Of a DNA stretch of 64,000 bases, positions 34,091-43,200 are shown piece after piece. The position numbers and the translations under genes are program-made. The DNA lies in contig NZ_JANIOC010000005.1 in the NCBI RefSeq assembly GCF_024733565.1, positions 1-64,000 of the forward strand. Direction: 5' to 3'. The notes below the pieces were generated by a model. That model had not been told where the DNA came from. It ran no database searches and was given only the letters and a program-made list of their open reading frames with translations. How positions within the stretch are numbered: position 1 is the stretch's first letter; every line of letters begins with the position of its first letter. The DNA is from Rossellomorea sp. SC111. GTDB taxonomy: Bacteria > Bacillota > Bacilli > Bacillales > Bacillaceae_B.

Positions 34091-34894
34091 TTATCGGATC
34101 AACTTCAACAATTCCTCATTGCACTTTTCTTTCTCATCATAAACCAGTCTGTGTCCGCTCTCCTCGAATGGAATCAATGAAGAATCCTTAATGTGTTTGT
34201 GGAGTTCGACAGAGAAATTAAAGTCACATGTCTGATCATGTTTGCCATGCATGAGAAGTGTTGGGACGCCAATGTCACTCAGTTCCTTTCGAAGGTCTTC
34301 ATCCCTCAAAGATTTGGCGCAAGCGATGGTTGCGTGGGCAGAGGCTTCGAGAGCGAGTCCATCAAACCATGAGGAGAGATGATCAGAAACGTCAGAGTGG
34401 AAGGAGTTAGTGCCAATATCAGCTAATGTTGCCGGTCGGTCATTTTCAATGTCTCGAATGAGCATATTTACTTCTTCTTTTTTTATTCCATAGGGGAAAT
34501 CGTCCCTCTGGGTGAAAAGCGGTGCAGCTGGTCCCATTAAGATCAATCTTTTTAAGCTGTCGGTCGCAAATTTCGTTGCGTAACGGATCGCAATTGGTCC
34601 ACCCATCGAGAAGCCTGCAAGAAAAAAGCTTTCCAAATTCAGTTCTTTGACGACTGCGTCTATATCCTTTGCAAGAGTAGTATAATCATATCCATGAACA
34701 GGTTTGTCTGATTGACCGTGCCCTCTTAAGTCCACTCCAATAAAACGGTAACCTTTTTGAGGTAATTCGTTCATTTGATATTCAAACATTTTATGATTCA
34801 GCGGCCATCCATGGATAAACACGATCGGCTGCCCTTTTCCAATATCTTCTACAAATAATGAAACGTATGGCTCTACTTCAACGTATCGACCCAT
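34091..34894 (-). CDS. Alpha/beta-fold hydrolase
   Basis: 267 residues. HGWPLNHKMFE oxyanion loop, nucleophile elbow LAGFSMGGP (Ser), and catalytic His in EESGHRLVYDE near the C-terminus. It resembles non-haem peroxidase/esterase-type members with FSMGG, but no specific substrate is supported. A C/T-rich ribosome site (GGGGGTG) precedes the ATG. Confidence 0.88.
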   Translation of the reverse strand: MGRYVEVEPYVSLFVEDIGKGQPIVFIHGWPLNHKMFEYQMNELPQKGYRFIGVDLRGHGQSDKPVHGYDYTTLAKDIDAVVKELNLESFFLAGFSMGGPIAIRYATKFATDSLKRLILMGPAAPLFTQRDDFPYGIKKEEVNMLIRDIENDRPATLADIGTNSFHSDVSDHLSSWFDGLALEASAHATIACAKSLRDEDLRKELSDIGVPTLLMHGKHDQTCDFNFSVELHKHIKDSSLIPFEESGHRLVYDEKEKCNEELLKLIR

Positions 34895-35067
34895 TTATCT
34901 TGCACCCCCTTCGAATATGAGATACACACTATTTACCCTTTGATAAAAAGGGAAAACGTAACATTGAGCAGGAAGGTCCATGCATTTCATTCCCGCCTTA
35001 CCAAACCACCCAAATAAGATTATAATGGGAATATCTTCTACCTGAAAAAACAAAAGGGGGTGATCCC

Positions 35068-36258
35068 ATGAAACTGACATTCCTAAGCAGTCTTCGTCTC
35101 GTCATGTTCATCATGATCAGTTATATCTATTATTCTTCTGTAGCCAATCTTACAATGGCTCAACTCGTTTATGTGTTCATAGCGGGAGTCGGGTTTATCC
35201 TGAATCACATCCTTATGGCGTCCACGAGGAGAAGGATTTATTATCCTCTTGCTCTCGATTTCATCCTGATTACCGGGTTTGTCATTGTTTACCCGGCCTC
35301 GTCCCTATACTTGATCCTGTTCGGGGTAAATGCAGTGACACTGTTTTTGTTTACTGAGAACAGACGGATCCTTTGGGGCTTCACGGTCGCCTTTTTCATC
35401 ATTTGGACGGCTTCGATGTACTATATTTATTTGGTTACAGGTGAGTTTTCCCTCATTGAGAATCTGATTAATTTCAGCTTAATCTTGTTTGAAGCAGTCG
35501 TCGGTCGCCTGATCTACAAGCTTTTTCATGCACGGGCCAAAATTGAAGCTCAGTACGGGGAGCTGCAGGATACCCATACGGCGTTGACCGCGGCTCATGA
35601 GCAGCTGCATCATTACTCAAAGCAAGTGGAGGAGTTGACCTTGATCCGGGAACGGAACCGGATCTCAGGGGAAATCCATGACACGGTCGGCCATAAGATG
35701 ACGGCACTCCTCGTTCAGCTTCAGGTTGCGAAAGAGGTGATGGATTCCCGTCCTGACATGAGCAAACAGAAGATGGAGCTCTGTGAGGACCTTGCGAGGG
35801 AAACCCTTCAGGAAATCCGCCTGTCGGTCAGGACATTGAAGGATCACGACCAGCCGCAATCCTTCGTTACGACGGTGCGCAAATTGTTGGAGGATTATCA
35901 GATGATGACGGGTCTCACGGCAAGCTTCATGGTCAAAGGGGATGTTACGAGAATCCCGATCTCCATCCAACTCGACCTGACCCGGGTCATTCAGGAATCA
36001 ATCACCAATGCGGTTCGGCACGGTCAGGCAAAAGAATGCAGCGTCGTTCTTGAAGTTTTCGAGTCCAAGATTCAAATCACGATTCAAGACGATGGAAAAG
36101 GTACTTCGGACATCAATCCCGGTTTCGGTTTGAAGCATATGCGGGACAGAATCCACGAACATGGAGGGACCACCGTATTTGAAAGCACGAAAGAAGGGTT
36201 CCGTGTGAAAGCAACGGTGCCGTTAATAGAGATGAAATGGCAAATGGGGGGATCATAA
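35068..36258 (+). CDS. lnrJ: Sensor histidine kinase, LnrJ (YfiJ)-like
   Basis: 396 residues of the HisKA_3 (NarL-partner) type. The N-terminal part has five or six membrane helices; the H box is RERNRISGEIHDTVGHKMTA, followed by the ATPase motif HGQAKECSVVLEV... and DDGKGTSDINPGFGLKHMRDR. It is followed by a NarL-type regulator and an ATPase plus two permeases, the order and lengths of B. subtilis lnrJKLMN, which senses and exports linearmycin-type polyketides. GGGGGTG site before the ATG. Confidence 0.78.
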   Translation: MKLTFLSSLRLVMFIMISYIYYSSVANLTMAQLVYVFIAGVGFILNHILMASTRRRIYYPLALDFILITGFVIVYPASSLYLILFGVNAVTLFLFTENRRILWGFTVAFFIIWTASMYYIYLVTGEFSLIENLINFSLILFEAVVGRLIYKLFHARAKIEAQYGELQDTHTALTAAHEQLHHYSKQVEELTLIRERNRISGEIHDTVGHKMTALLVQLQVAKEVMDSRPDMSKQKMELCEDLARETLQEIRLSVRTLKDHDQPQSFVTTVRKLLEDYQMMTGLTASFMVKGDVTRIPISIQLDLTRVIQESITNAVRHGQAKECSVVLEVFESKIQITIQDDGKGTSDINPGFGLKHMRDRIHEHGGTTVFESTKEGFRVKATVPLIEMKWQMGGS

Positions 36259-36914
36259 TGGTCAGAATTTTAATCGTGGATGATCAGGAATTAATGAGGG
36301 ACGGACTTGCCACCATATTGGATTTGAGACAGGAAATCGAGGTGGCAGGTGTTGCCTCGAATGGAAAGGAAGCGTTCGAGAAAGCAGGGGAGCTTCGCCC
36401 GGACATCGTGCTGATGGATATTCGCATGCCAATTGCGAGCGGGGTGGAAGGAACGAAGCTCATCACAACCGCCTATCCGGACATTAAGGTCCTCATGCTC
36501 ACGACTTTTAATGACAGTGAGCTCATCTTTGAGGCATTGGAGGAGGGGGCAAGCGGTTACTTATTGAAGGATATGCCGACGGATGCCATCGTCCAGGCGA
36601 TCATGACCGTTCAATCGGGTGGCATGGTGCTACCGAAAGAACTGACGGCGGATATCGTCAAGGAAATGAGACGAAATCAGCCGGCAGAACAAATCAACAC
36701 AGTGCCGGAAATCGTAAAGGAACTGACGGAACGGGAACGGGAGGTTCTTCAATACCTCGGGCTCGGAATGAACAATAAAGAGATTGCAGAGCAGCTATAT
36801 ATATCCGAAGGCACTGTGAAGAATCATGTCTCCAACCTTATCAGCAAACTCCAATTGAGGGACCGGACTCAGGCGGCGATTTTTGCCGTCCGTTACCACA
36901 TCACGCATTATTGA
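36258..36914 (+). CDS. lnrK: NarL-family response regulator, LnrK (YfiK)-like
   Basis: 218 residues: receiver with IVDDQELM acids and phospho-Asp in IVLMDIRMP, Lys in LKDMPTD, then a LuxR-type HTH (LTEREREVLQYLGLGMNNKEIAEQL...EGTVKNHVSNLISKL). Starts within the kinase stop (TAATG). A terminator separates it from the ABC genes it probably controls. Confidence 0.82.
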   Translation: MVRILIVDDQELMRDGLATILDLRQEIEVAGVASNGKEAFEKAGELRPDIVLMDIRMPIASGVEGTKLITTAYPDIKVLMLTTFNDSELIFEALEEGASGYLLKDMPTDAIVQAIMTVQSGGMVLPKELTADIVKEMRRNQPAEQINTVPEIVKELTEREREVLQYLGLGMNNKEIAEQLYISEGTVKNHVSNLISKLQLRDRTQAAIFAVRYHITHY

Positions 36915-36944
36915 TCCATGACTTTTAGCATAGTACTCCTATGA

Positions 36945-36972
36945 AATACAGCTATCACAGCTGTATTTTTTT
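36945..36972 (+). terminator. Terminator after the two-component genes
   Basis: AATACAGCT-ATCAC-AGCTGTATT then TTTTT. Confidence 0.75.
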
Positions 36973-37019
36973 ACGTTCAAATTCTATCGCGGGGGGGATT
37001 TGGAAAGAGGGAATCCCCG

Positions 37020-37036
37020 CTATACTTTAAGTATAG
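37020..37036. promoter_or_regulatory. Palindrome upstream of the lnrL-like gene
   Basis: CTATACTT-T-AAGTATAG, eight-base arms, about 25 bases before the ATPase start. It may be the -10 area or a binding site for the NarL-type regulator. Just upstream a G-rich hairpin (GCGGGGG...CCCCGC, 36989-37020) adds structure. Confidence 0.45.
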
Positions 37037-37060
37037 TCAAAGAAAAAAGGGTGTGGAGAT

Positions 37061-37996
37061 ATGTTAGAGGTGAAAGAGCTGAAGAAAAGCTACGGGAAAA
37101 AAGAGGTTGTGAAGGACGTATCCTTTATGATCGAAAAGGGGGAGTCGTTCGGATTGCTTGGACCGAACGGAGCGGGAAAATCCACGACGATTTCGATGAT
37201 TTGCGGTCTCGTGCCGTATGATCACGGGGAAGTGTTCGTTGCCAGTCAATCGGTGAAACAATTTCCGGTCCTCATCAAAAAGAAAATCGGGGTGGTTCCC
37301 CAGGAAATTGCCCTTTATCCAACGATGTCGGCAAGGGATAACCTGCTGTTCTGGGGGAAGATGTACGGACTGACCGGGGCACAGGCAAAGAAACGGGTGG
37401 ATGAAGTACTCGAAATCGTCGGACTGAAGGAGCGGGGGAAAGACCGGATTGAAACTTTTTCAGGCGGGATGAAGCGGAGGATCAACATAGGAGCCGCCCT
37501 GATGCACGAACCGGAGTTGTTGATCATGGATGAGCCGACGGTGGGGATCGATCCGCAGTCACGCAATCACATCTTGGAGACCGTCAAAGCACTGAATGAA
37601 AAAGGCATGACCATCATTTATACGAGTCATTACATGGAGGAAGTGGAGTTCCTTTGTAACCGTGTAGGCATTATGGATCATGGAGAAGTGATCGCCCTCG
37701 GGACGAAGTCGGAACTGTGCAGCCGCCTTGCGGGAAGCAGCTTCATCCAGATAAAAGTGGAAAACCTATCTGATGAGGCGATGCTGGAGTTGAAAAAGGT
37801 AGAAGGAATGGTTCAAATCTCCTTTCAACAAGAAGCCGGCATCCTCGAAGTGTTTGCACCGAACCCCCAGGAAGCAGTGGCCACAGTCATCACCTCAGCG
37901 GTCCACGCCGGATTGAAGATCGAATCTGTTGAAATCAAAGAATCGAATCTGGAAACACTTTTCCTGCAGCTGACAGGACGAACGTTACGGGATTAG
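37061..37996 (+). CDS. lnrL: ABC exporter ATP-binding protein, LnrL (YfiL)-like
   Basis: 311 residues, the same length as B. subtilis YfiL. Walker A GPNGAGKST, signature FSGGMKRRINIGA, Walker B LLIMDEPTVGIDP, H loop TSHYME. C-terminal 90 residues form the extra domain of this exporter class. Drives the two permeases that follow. Substrate in this strain unverified. Confidence 0.8.
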   Translation: MLEVKELKKSYGKKEVVKDVSFMIEKGESFGLLGPNGAGKSTTISMICGLVPYDHGEVFVASQSVKQFPVLIKKKIGVVPQEIALYPTMSARDNLLFWGKMYGLTGAQAKKRVDEVLEIVGLKERGKDRIETFSGGMKRRINIGAALMHEPELLIMDEPTVGIDPQSRNHILETVKALNEKGMTIIYTSHYMEEVEFLCNRVGIMDHGEVIALGTKSELCSRLAGSSFIQIKVENLSDEAMLELKKVEGMVQISFQQEAGILEVFAPNPQEAVATVITSAVHAGLKIESVEIKESNLETLFLQLTGRTLRD

Positions 37997-38008
37997 GAGG
38001 AGAAAGAA

Positions 38009-39223
38009 ATGAGCATGTTCACCATTGCATGGAAAGATATGAGGATCCGCCTCAAGGATCGAAAGTCCTTTATCACCCTATTACTTATGCCGATCGTTCT
38101 GACAGCCATCCTCGGATCAGCCTTAAGCGGGGCATTCAGTGAAAGTGGATCGCTTCCAGAACTGACTGCTGGTGTCGTCGTGAACACACACGATGAATTG
38201 ACAGACCAATTCCTTCACGACACTTTGCAGGGAAAAGAATTGAAGGACAGCATCACCTTAAAGAATTATAAAACAGAAGCCGCCTTACGGAACGCCACCG
38301 AGGAGGGGAAAGTGGATGCCGGCCTCGTAATCCCTGACGGTTGGGGAGAAGGGATATTGAAGGGGGAAACCGTACCGGTCAAGATATTCAAAGATCCTGG
38401 TAAAGACATTCAGTACTCCATCCTTTCCACTATCACCGAATCCTTCACGAACCGTGTAACAACGGTATCAGCTACTACACGGACCGTGGGTCAGGAGTTA
38501 AGCTCGGCTGTACCGTTGTCCAATCAGAATATCGACTTTTCCGCTACAATGAAGGATCTATCAGAAGAACTTACTGCAATTGCAAATTCAAAGGAAAACG
38601 GGGTCATCACTCAAAAAGACGGCAAAGAACCCCTTTCCGGCATGCAGTATTACGCAGCTGCCATGGGAGTTATGTTCCTCCTGTTCAACACGACCATGGG
38701 AGCCAAAATGATCATTCAGGAGCGGAACACGGACACATTGGCGAGACTCATGATCAGTCCCATCCGCCACTCATCCATCATAGGAGGAAAATTCCTTGGC
38801 ACCCTTTCGTTCACCTTCCTTCAGTTCACAGTGTTTGTCATTGCTACCCATTATCTTTTTGGAGTAAACTGGGGCAGTAATGTTGCGCAGCTCATCCTAC
38901 TCGGAGTCGTATACTCCATTTCGGTTTCGGGGCTTGCCATGATGCTTGCCGGTTTCATGACTGAAGAAAAGACGGTTGACTCCATCGGTGGAATTGGTGT
39001 TCAGGTTCTCGCACTTCTCGGAGGTTCGATGATTCCGTTGGCTTCGTTTCCAGAGGCTATGCAGGAATTCGCCTCCATCGCCCCCAATAAATGGGCCCTC
39101 GGCGGCTTTCTCGATATCATGAACGGGACGTCGTGGGACACCATTACCCTGCCTGCAATGGTACTCGTACTGATCGGCATTGCCTCATTGTGGATCGGTT
39201 CACTGAAATTAAAGCTTAGATAA
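38009..39223 (+). CDS. lnrM: ABC-2 permease, LnrM (YfiM)-like
   Basis: 404 residues: one N-terminal membrane helix (FITLLLMPIVLTAILGSA), a large external domain of about 180 residues, then five helices in the C-terminal half (MGVMFLLFNTTMGAK onwards). This is the typical ABC2_membrane_3 layout. GGAGGAGAAAG site; 12 bases after the ATPase gene. Confidence 0.78.
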   Translation: MSMFTIAWKDMRIRLKDRKSFITLLLMPIVLTAILGSALSGAFSESGSLPELTAGVVVNTHDELTDQFLHDTLQGKELKDSITLKNYKTEAALRNATEEGKVDAGLVIPDGWGEGILKGETVPVKIFKDPGKDIQYSILSTITESFTNRVTTVSATTRTVGQELSSAVPLSNQNIDFSATMKDLSEELTAIANSKENGVITQKDGKEPLSGMQYYAAAMGVMFLLFNTTMGAKMIIQERNTDTLARLMISPIRHSSIIGGKFLGTLSFTFLQFTVFVIATHYLFGVNWGSNVAQLILLGVVYSISVSGLAMMLAGFMTEEKTVDSIGGIGVQVLALLGGSMIPLASFPEAMQEFASIAPNKWALGGFLDIMNGTSWDTITLPAMVLVLIGIASLWIGSLKLKLR

Positions 39224-39236
39224 GGAGAGAAATCGG

Positions 39237-40394
39237 ATGAGAAAAATCATCAGCATAGCCCGATTTGAAGTGAAACGACTTTTTCAAAATCGCCGGACAT
39301 TCCTTCTGCTGTTCGGAATGCCCCTGTTATTCACGTTCATCTTCGGAGGAGTCATAAACGGGGATGGGGGATATAAGCCGGAGATTGCCGTGGTGGACGA
39401 AGACCAGACGGGAACGTCACAGGCACTGATCAATGATATGAAAACAAGCGATGCCTTTACCTTCTCAAAAGGAGAGGCCAAGAGAGTTGCCGATCAGTTC
39501 GACAACCAGGAAATAACGGGATATATCTCTGTGGAAAAAGGATTCGAAGCAAAACTTCAAAATCAGGAAAAACCGGAAGTCGTCTTTGTTTCAGCTCCTT
39601 CCTTCGAAGGGGCGGCCCTTGTGGAACAGCTCATCAATGACAGCCTCGAGAAACAGAATGTCAGCACGGCTGCTGCCAACCTTTATCAAGAAACAACGGG
39701 TGAAAATCCGGCCGCCATCCAGGAAAAAATCTCAGATGAACTGACGCCTGAACCGGCAGCTGTTGAAACCGTCTCCGTTACGAAAAATGAAAACATGCAA
39801 TCGATGAACAATCTGACTGCGCGTTCAGCGGGCTTCACGATCATGTTCGTCATGATCGCCATGCTATCGAGCACCGGTATTCTTCTCGAAGCGCGACAAA
39901 ACGGAGTCTGGTATCGGATGATGTCCACTCCTGCCACCAAGCTGGAACTCTTATGTGGATACATGCTGGCATTCTTCCTCATCGGCTGGATCCAGTTCGG
40001 AATACTGATGACTCTGTCACAGAAGATTTTTCACATCGAATGGGGCAACACGTTCGCCAACATGGTTCTCGTTTCAAGTCTGCTTCTCTGCAGCATCGGA
40101 CTTGGTCTCTTTCTTGCCGGATTCGTCAAAACGTCAGAACAGCAATCAGTTTTCGGGAACCTGATCATCATTTCCACCTGCATGCTTGCAGGAGTCTACT
40201 GGCCGGTTGACATCATGCCGGACGGAATCCGGAACGTCGCGAAATTCCTTCCCCAGTATTGGGGGATGGAAGGGTTTGCTGAGTTGACTGTAAGAGGTGG
40301 CGGCATTGGAGATATCGTTACCCCGGTTGGGATCCTCCTTGGGTTTGCGGTTGTGTTTTTGATGGTGGGGTTGAGAAGGGTGAAGTTTGAATAG
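39237..40394 (+). CDS. lnrN: ABC-2 permease, LnrN (YfiN)-like
   Basis: 385 residues, matching B. subtilis YfiN length. One N-terminal helix (TFLLLFGMPLLFTFIFGG), an external domain with predicted coiled helices, then five C-terminal helices. It forms the heterodimeric membrane part with the preceding protein. The gene ends 25 bases before a strong stem-loop at 40419-40446. Confidence 0.78.
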   Translation: MRKIISIARFEVKRLFQNRRTFLLLFGMPLLFTFIFGGVINGDGGYKPEIAVVDEDQTGTSQALINDMKTSDAFTFSKGEAKRVADQFDNQEITGYISVEKGFEAKLQNQEKPEVVFVSAPSFEGAALVEQLINDSLEKQNVSTAAANLYQETTGENPAAIQEKISDELTPEPAAVETVSVTKNENMQSMNNLTARSAGFTIMFVMIAMLSSTGILLEARQNGVWYRMMSTPATKLELLCGYMLAFFLIGWIQFGILMTLSQKIFHIEWGNTFANMVLVSSLLLCSIGLGLFLAGFVKTSEQQSVFGNLIIISTCMLAGVYWPVDIMPDGIRNVAKFLPQYWGMEGFAELTVRGGGIGDIVTPVGILLGFAVVFLMVGLRRVKFE

Positions 40395-40418
40395 AAGGAA
40401 CAAATGAGTAGAAATAAG

Positions 40419-40446
40419 AATAAGCCATGGCCCCATGGCTTATTCT
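40419..40446. terminator. Convergent stem-loop
   Basis: Perfect GAATAAGCCATGG-CC-CCATGGCTTATTC; it includes the stop region of the minus-strand gene ending at 40445. Confidence 0.6.
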
Positions 40447-40651
40447 ATATTCTGATGACCAAGTAATCCCCGTTCGTCATCTGGACTACGTCAGCCTTTA
40501 ATCCTTTTGCGATATCAACGGTCATTTCTTTCAATTCCTCACGATCATCGCTGTATAAAAGCAGCGGTCCCCCGTTGATCACTCTGTCCCGGTTTGACGT
40601 TAAGTAGGCTAGTATTTGATAAGGTGGTTTCATTGAATTTTCCCTGCCCAA
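40445..40651 (-). CDS. Small partner protein of YIEGIA (capping subunit-like)
   Basis: 68 residues from a TTG start with AAAGGGTGAT at good spacing; an ATG at 40633 gives a shorter form. The body (ILAYLTSNRDRVINGGPLLLY, DVVQMTNGDYLVIRI) is compact. Genes of this type sit directly after YIEGIA genes in Bacillus, and annotation pipelines call them a capping complex subunit for YIEGIA. I recall that name but not experimental support. The site overlaps the stop of the preceding gene, so translation is coupled. Confidence 0.55.
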   Translation of the reverse strand: MGRENSMKPPYQILAYLTSNRDRVINGGPLLLYSDDREELKEMTVDIAKGLKADVVQMTNGDYLVIRI

Positions 40652-40657
40652 GAAGGA

Positions 40658-41575
40658 TCACCCTTTCAAGTTGGTTTTCATGACAGCATGAGATTTTTTC
40701 GTGCTTTCGAGTAATGGACATTTTTTGACGGCCTCGATGAAAGCATCGATGTCGCGTTTGATCGGAACAAGGGTGATCATGACCTTTCCATCTTCATAGT
40801 CTTTTCTGGTGAATTGATAACGTTTGACCCCCAATGCCCTGCATGCTTCAAATAAGGCGGCCTGACGCTGACCGAAGTTATCAAGATTGATCCTGAAATG
40901 ATTTTCTTTCGGGTAGATGACGACAGCCATTCCTTCTTCAGAAAATAGCTTTTCAGCATTGTCCGTACCAAGGAGGTTGCTGACATACATGTCATCCACA
41001 TACAGGGAAGAATGTTTTACGACCACTTTTCCTTCTTTGACTTCTGCAATATCGCCAATCGTTTTTCCCTTGGTGAATCTCTGCAAATAATAGAGGAGAG
41101 CGAAACCTGTCAGGGCACCCCCTGCAATACAGATCAAAAGGTTATCCAGATCGAATGCGTTTTGGAGAAGGGATATCGTAAGGGACGTGACGAGTGCCAC
41201 GATAAATGCCAAGTAATTTCTGGCTTCGAATGTCTTGGCGATTCCATCTATGTAGGCTTTCCCCCGGTAGGTGAACTCTGTTTCCTCCAAGTCGCTCAAA
41301 CTTTCTTTCTCCATTTTTCGGACATCCCTGAATTGCTGGAGGGCAAGTGTGAGGAACGTTACAGCCACAAAGTTTTTGCTTAATAGAGCAGGAATCGCCA
41401 CAGCTCCCAAAGCCGCTGCTACAAAACCCGTGATGATTTGAATGAAAAAGCCGTTCGGATAGCTGGGATACTGCCTGAAGTCTTCTTTGATCGTCAGGAT
41501 CCTGGCCATTGTTCCGATGACTATCGCACTTGTTATGGTATATAGTTCGTTTGCAGTCAAACCAGTTGATTCCAA
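40658..41575 (-). CDS. YIEGIA-family membrane protein
   Basis: About 305 residues. The family hallmark is the short motif here seen as YIDGIAKTFEARNY. There are several N-terminal membrane helices (YTITSAIVIGTMARIL and FIQIITGFVAAALGAV), two more in the middle, then a soluble C-terminal part. The family occurs in spore-formers; function unknown. A TTG at 41575 follows the GAGGTGA site; the GTG at 41584 lies inside that site and is less likely. Confidence 0.75.
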   Translation of the reverse strand: MESTGLTANELYTITSAIVIGTMARILTIKEDFRQYPSYPNGFFIQIITGFVAAALGAVAIPALLSKNFVAVTFLTLALQQFRDVRKMEKESLSDLEETEFTYRGKAYIDGIAKTFEARNYLAFIVALVTSLTISLLQNAFDLDNLLICIAGGALTGFALLYYLQRFTKGKTIGDIAEVKEGKVVVKHSSLYVDDMYVSNLLGTDNAEKLFSEEGMAVVIYPKENHFRINLDNFGQRQAALFEACRALGVKRYQFTRKDYEDGKVMITLVPIKRDIDAFIEAVKKCPLLESTKKSHAVMKTNLKG

Positions 41576-41664
41576 GGATCTCACCTCAATTCAATGGGTC
41601 AATCTGGAATAGTATAGGGAAATGGCAGGAGAATTATGCGGTGTGGGGGTGCGAAGACACAAGA

Positions 41665-41690
41665 AAGCCAGGCAATTCATTCTGCCTGGC
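41665..41690 (-). terminator. Terminator of the CtaA-like gene
   Basis: AGCCAGGCA-ATTCATTC-TGCCTGGCT; T-rich on the minus strand (TTTCTTG). Confidence 0.7.
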
Positions 41691-42530
41691 TTACTTCTTC
41701 TGATTAAAATAACTGACTGCCGTCATCCGGCTCAATAGAGCGACGGTAAGAATGGACAGGATCATGTGAACGGACGATGTGACAGGGCTCAATTCTTCCG
41801 TTTTTACAACAAATCCACCAAAGGTTGTCAGAATGGATAGGAGAATCAAGAGTAAGGAGGATTTCCTCATGACGTTAAACCTCAACGCAAGGAAGACGGC
41901 ATATCCTATGAAGAATAACGCAATCATACCGAGCAATCCGTGTATCACATAAGTGAAGTTGGCCAGTTCCACATCCGTGTTCTTGACTTCAAACAGTAAT
42001 TGGCTGAGCTGAAAATGTTTAAACAAGGCACCGATTAACACCTCGAGCATGAGTGCTGAAAACCCAATCAATAAGGGTTTCTTTACTTCATTCAACTTCA
42101 TGTTTCCAGTTCCTCTTTGTAATCCTTCATGAAGGAAAATAAGAGAGATTAATAGAAAGAGGCTGAACATAACATCGAGTGTCGTGAAACCGGTCGGCGT
42201 TCCGAGCAGAACATTCATCCCGCCAATCATCGCCTGAGTAAATAAGAGAACCAGGGATAGTAACGAGATGACTTTGACAGCTTTATCCGTTGTCTTTCTC
42301 CAGGCAATGATGGCATTGATCAGAATGACCAGTCCGAGCAGTGTCGTGAATAACCGGTGAGAGTATTCGATCACGATGCGATAATTGGTGATATCCGGGA
42401 TGATTTTCCCGTTACAGATCGGCCAATCACTCCCGCATGCATCGCCTGAATGTGTCGCTACGACCAGGTTGCCGAGCACTAATGCAGCAATGGTGACGAT
42501 GATCGTAAAGAACGAAAATCTATTTTTCAT
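41691..42530 (-). CDS. ctaA: CtaA-like heme A synthase (COX15/CtaA family)
   Basis: About 279 residues with eight membrane segments. The haem-ligand histidines and Cys pair are visible: ACGSDWPICNG, EYSHRLFT, FLHEGL, VIHGLLG and SVHMIL. Heme A synthase oxidises heme O to heme A for cytochrome oxidase. It is not next to ctaB here, and its promoter shares an ArsR-type box with the divergent metal-efflux operon, so it may be a second copy with metal-linked control. The start at 42530 is set by AAAGGA. Confidence 0.8.
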   Translation of the reverse strand: MKNRFSFFTIIVTIAALVLGNLVVATHSGDACGSDWPICNGKIIPDITNYRIVIEYSHRLFTTLLGLVILINAIIAWRKTTDKAVKVISLLSLVLLFTQAMIGGMNVLLGTPTGFTTLDVMFSLFLLISLIFLHEGLQRGTGNMKLNEVKKPLLIGFSALMLEVLIGALFKHFQLSQLLFEVKNTDVELANFTYVIHGLLGMIALFFIGYAVFLALRFNVMRKSSLLLILLSILTTFGGFVVKTEELSPVTSSVHMILSILTVALLSRMTAVSYFNQKK

Positions 42531-42562
42531 ATCATTGTAGTCCTTTCGTGTTAGAATCAATC

Positions 42563-42582
42563 ATATATTGATATCTGTTCAT
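42563..42582 (-). promoter_or_regulatory. ArsR/CzrA-type box before the ctaA-like gene
   Basis: Minus strand ATGAACA, 7 bases, ATATAT. It has the same arrangement and spacing as the box at 42765-42784. It lies about 33 bases upstream of the start codon. Confidence 0.55.
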
Positions 42583-42720
42583 ATACTAACAGGATTGTGA
42601 GAAGGAACACAATCGATTGACGTCAATGTCACATAACGTTCATCTATGGGTAGAAATGATTGGAAGGCTGGTTTGCAAAAAAAATTAGACGGTGAGATTT
42701 CTTCCGGATATCTAAACTGT

Positions 42721-42784
42721 TTGACAGGAGCATGTTCTTTTTTTTATCATATAAATAAGAATACATGAACACATTGTCATATAT
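42721..42784 (+). promoter_or_regulatory. Promoter and operator of the czrA-cadA operon
   Basis: TTGACA (42721-42726), 18 bases, TATCAT (42745-42750), then ATGAACA-N7-ATATAT (42765-42784) downstream of the start point, the form expected for CzrA/CadC repressor boxes. Confidence 0.6.
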
Positions 42785-42807
42785 TGAAATAGAATAGGAG
42801 TGTCGAC

Positions 42808-43179
42808 ATGCGAAAGAATAATAATCAGGAAGAAAATGTAGTGGGGCTGAATGGGCATAAACAGGATGAAAAAATAGATGAACCGTGTGTGGAGATCGAT
42901 GAAGAAACGTTATTTATCGTCACTCAAACGTTTAAAGCATTATCCGAGCCGACTCGTGTAAAGATTCTTCATCTTTTGGCGCAAAAGGAACACTCTGTTA
43001 ATGATATCGCGGAAAAGCTGTCGCTGCTTCAAACGACCGTATCTCATCAGTTGCGGTTCTTGAAAAATTTACGACTGGTCAAATATAGACGCGAAGGCAC
43101 GACACTGTACTATTCTGCCGATGATGATCATGTCATGAACATGCTTCAGCAAACGATGCACCATGCGAGACACCACTAA
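42808..43179 (+). CDS. czrA: ArsR-family metal-sensing repressor, CzrA-like
   Basis: 123 residues. Winged [29 protein letters not shown], then [18 protein letters not shown]. The alpha-5 metal site is complete: DDDHVMNML...HHARHH, which matches the Asp-His-His-His Zn/Co sites of CzrA; the Cys sites of CadC are missing. It should repress the cadA gene and itself and dissociate with Zn or Co. A 30-residue acidic N-terminal extension is unusual. GGAG site before ATG. Confidence 0.9.
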   Translation: MRKNNNQEENVVGLNGHKQDEKIDEPCVEIDEETLFIVTQTFKALSEPTRVKILHLLAQKEHSVNDIAEKLSLLQTTVSHQLRFLKNLRLVKYRREGTTLYYSADDDHVMNMLQQTMHHARHH

Positions 43180-43200
43180 GGAACACTGGGGGAGTTCAAA

